Assembly (NCBI GenBank): GCA_003228495.1
Contig: QIDY01000263.1
Location: forward strand, 1 to 15,073
Reading direction: 5' to 3'
DNA from: Nitrospirota bacterium
GTDB lineage: Bacteria > Nitrospirota > Nitrospiria > Nitrospirales > UBA8639
Length of the DNA: 15,073 bases
In this document: positions 14,499 to 15,073 of the stretch, piece by piece
Layout: every line of letters starts with the position of its first letter
How positions within the stretch are numbered: the stretch's first letter is position 1
Notes under the pieces: generated by a model
The model's database searches: none
What the model saw: only the letters and a program-made list of their open reading frames with translations
Told to the model about the DNA's origin: nothing
Translations under genes and position numbers: made by a program

Positions 14499-15073
14499 GT
14501 GAAGATTATCTGGATTTTCCTATTTGTCATTTCATTCACTTGGGGCTGCACGGAATCGGCACCCGATCACACCATTCGATTCGGCTTAGCCAGTAATCCA
14601 ACGAATCTTGACCCCCGCTTTGCGACCGATGCCACCTCAGCCAGAATAAATAGGCTCCTGTATTCACGGCTGGTCGATTTTTCCGAAGATGCCACTCCCA
14701 TTCCGGCCATTGCGACGTGGAAAATTCTCAGCCCAACACATTATCGATTTACCCTCATCGAACCCCACCCGATATTTCCCGATGGCACTCAACTCGTTGC
14801 AGAGGATGTGAAGGCGACGTATACATCATTGCTAAATCCTGATACTGCCTCACCCCATCGTGGTCTTCTACAAAATATCTCACGAATCGAAACACCCTCA
14901 GCATCGACCATCGACTTCTTTTTGACACACCCGGACCCATTATTTCCTAGCTATGTAGTTATCGGCATTCTACCGGCAAACCTTATTGCCGCAATCCATC
15001 CTTTCCATGACCATCCCATTGGCAGTGGTCCGTTTATTCTGCAGGAAAGACCCGATGATACGCGTCTCATCCT
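14499..15073 (+). CDS. ABC transporter substrate-binding lipoprotein, family 5 (partial)
   Basis: A GTG start at 14499, with GAGG four bases upstream, opens a frame that stays open to the window end (191 codons). The first 17 residues form a lipoprotein signal: MKIIWIFLFVISFTWGC, with the cysteine at residue 17 following a lipobox-like stretch. The mature part has the family-5 (oligopeptide/dipeptide/nickel) binding-protein layout: FGLASNPTNLDPRFATDATSA near the start, LLYSRLVDFSEDATPIPAIA, FTLIEPHPIFPDGTQLVAEDVKATY, and HPIGSGPFIL near the end of the visible part. It should bind a peptide-like or small-molecule ligand outside the inner membrane. The ligand cannot be told. The permease and ATPase genes would be expected beyond the window. 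Confidence 0.85.
   Translation, partial: MKIIWIFLFVISFTWGCTESAPDHTIRFGLASNPTNLDPRFATDATSARINRLLYSRLVDFSEDATPIPAIATWKILSPTHYRFTLIEPHPIFPDGTQLVAEDVKATYTSLLNPDTASPHRGLLQNISRIETPSASTIDFFLTHPDPLFPSYVVIGILPANLIAAIHPFHDHPIGSGPFILQERPDDTRLI

Overview
The window reads as chromosomal DNA of a Gram-negative bacterium with moderate GC. The long forms of PstC and PstA, the Mtu-type VapC, the orphan AAA ATPase and the overall gene style recall Nitrospirota (Nitrospira-like). That is a judgement from protein character, not from a search. A gammaproteobacterium is the main alternative, because PpnN and the long PstC/PstA are also typical there.

Layout. Positions 1-1940 are an accessory-looking stretch on the + strand: the tail of a TPR protein, about 430 bases with two hairpin-forming palindromes but no gene, a small winged-helix-like hypothetical gene, and a vapBC toxin-antitoxin pair bracketed by two copies of a 30-base hairpin repeat. 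Positions 1941-12488 hold a complete phosphate (Pho) module on the - strand, in transcription order phoB, phoR, pstS, pstC, pstA, pstB, phoU, ppnN. Positions 12936-14329 (- strand) hold a MoxR-like/AAA ATPase gene. From 14499 a divergent + strand gene encodes a family-5 (peptide-type) substrate-binding lipoprotein that runs off the window.

How the genes work together. PhoR senses phosphate status through the PstSCAB-PhoU complex and phosphorylates PhoB. PhoB should then activate the pst operon through Pho boxes upstream of pstS. Two Pho-box-like sequences and a perfect TATAAT are present in the 351-base phoR-pstS gap. The operon ends with ppnN, a nucleotide 5'-monophosphate nucleosidase, which suggests a link between phosphate starvation and nucleotide salvage.

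The most striking observation is that phoB is broken as written. Its receiver domain loses the reading frame at a point that looks like a 22-base deletion between two short direct repeats. Its winged helix also lacks about five otherwise conserved residues, which fits a second, in-frame 15-base deletion. The neighbouring AAA ATPase gene is frameshifted near its C-terminus too, and its normal-looking tail continues in another frame. Three small deletions within about 1.1 kb are either genuine gene decay or a local sequence/assembly problem. Reads over this interval would decide.
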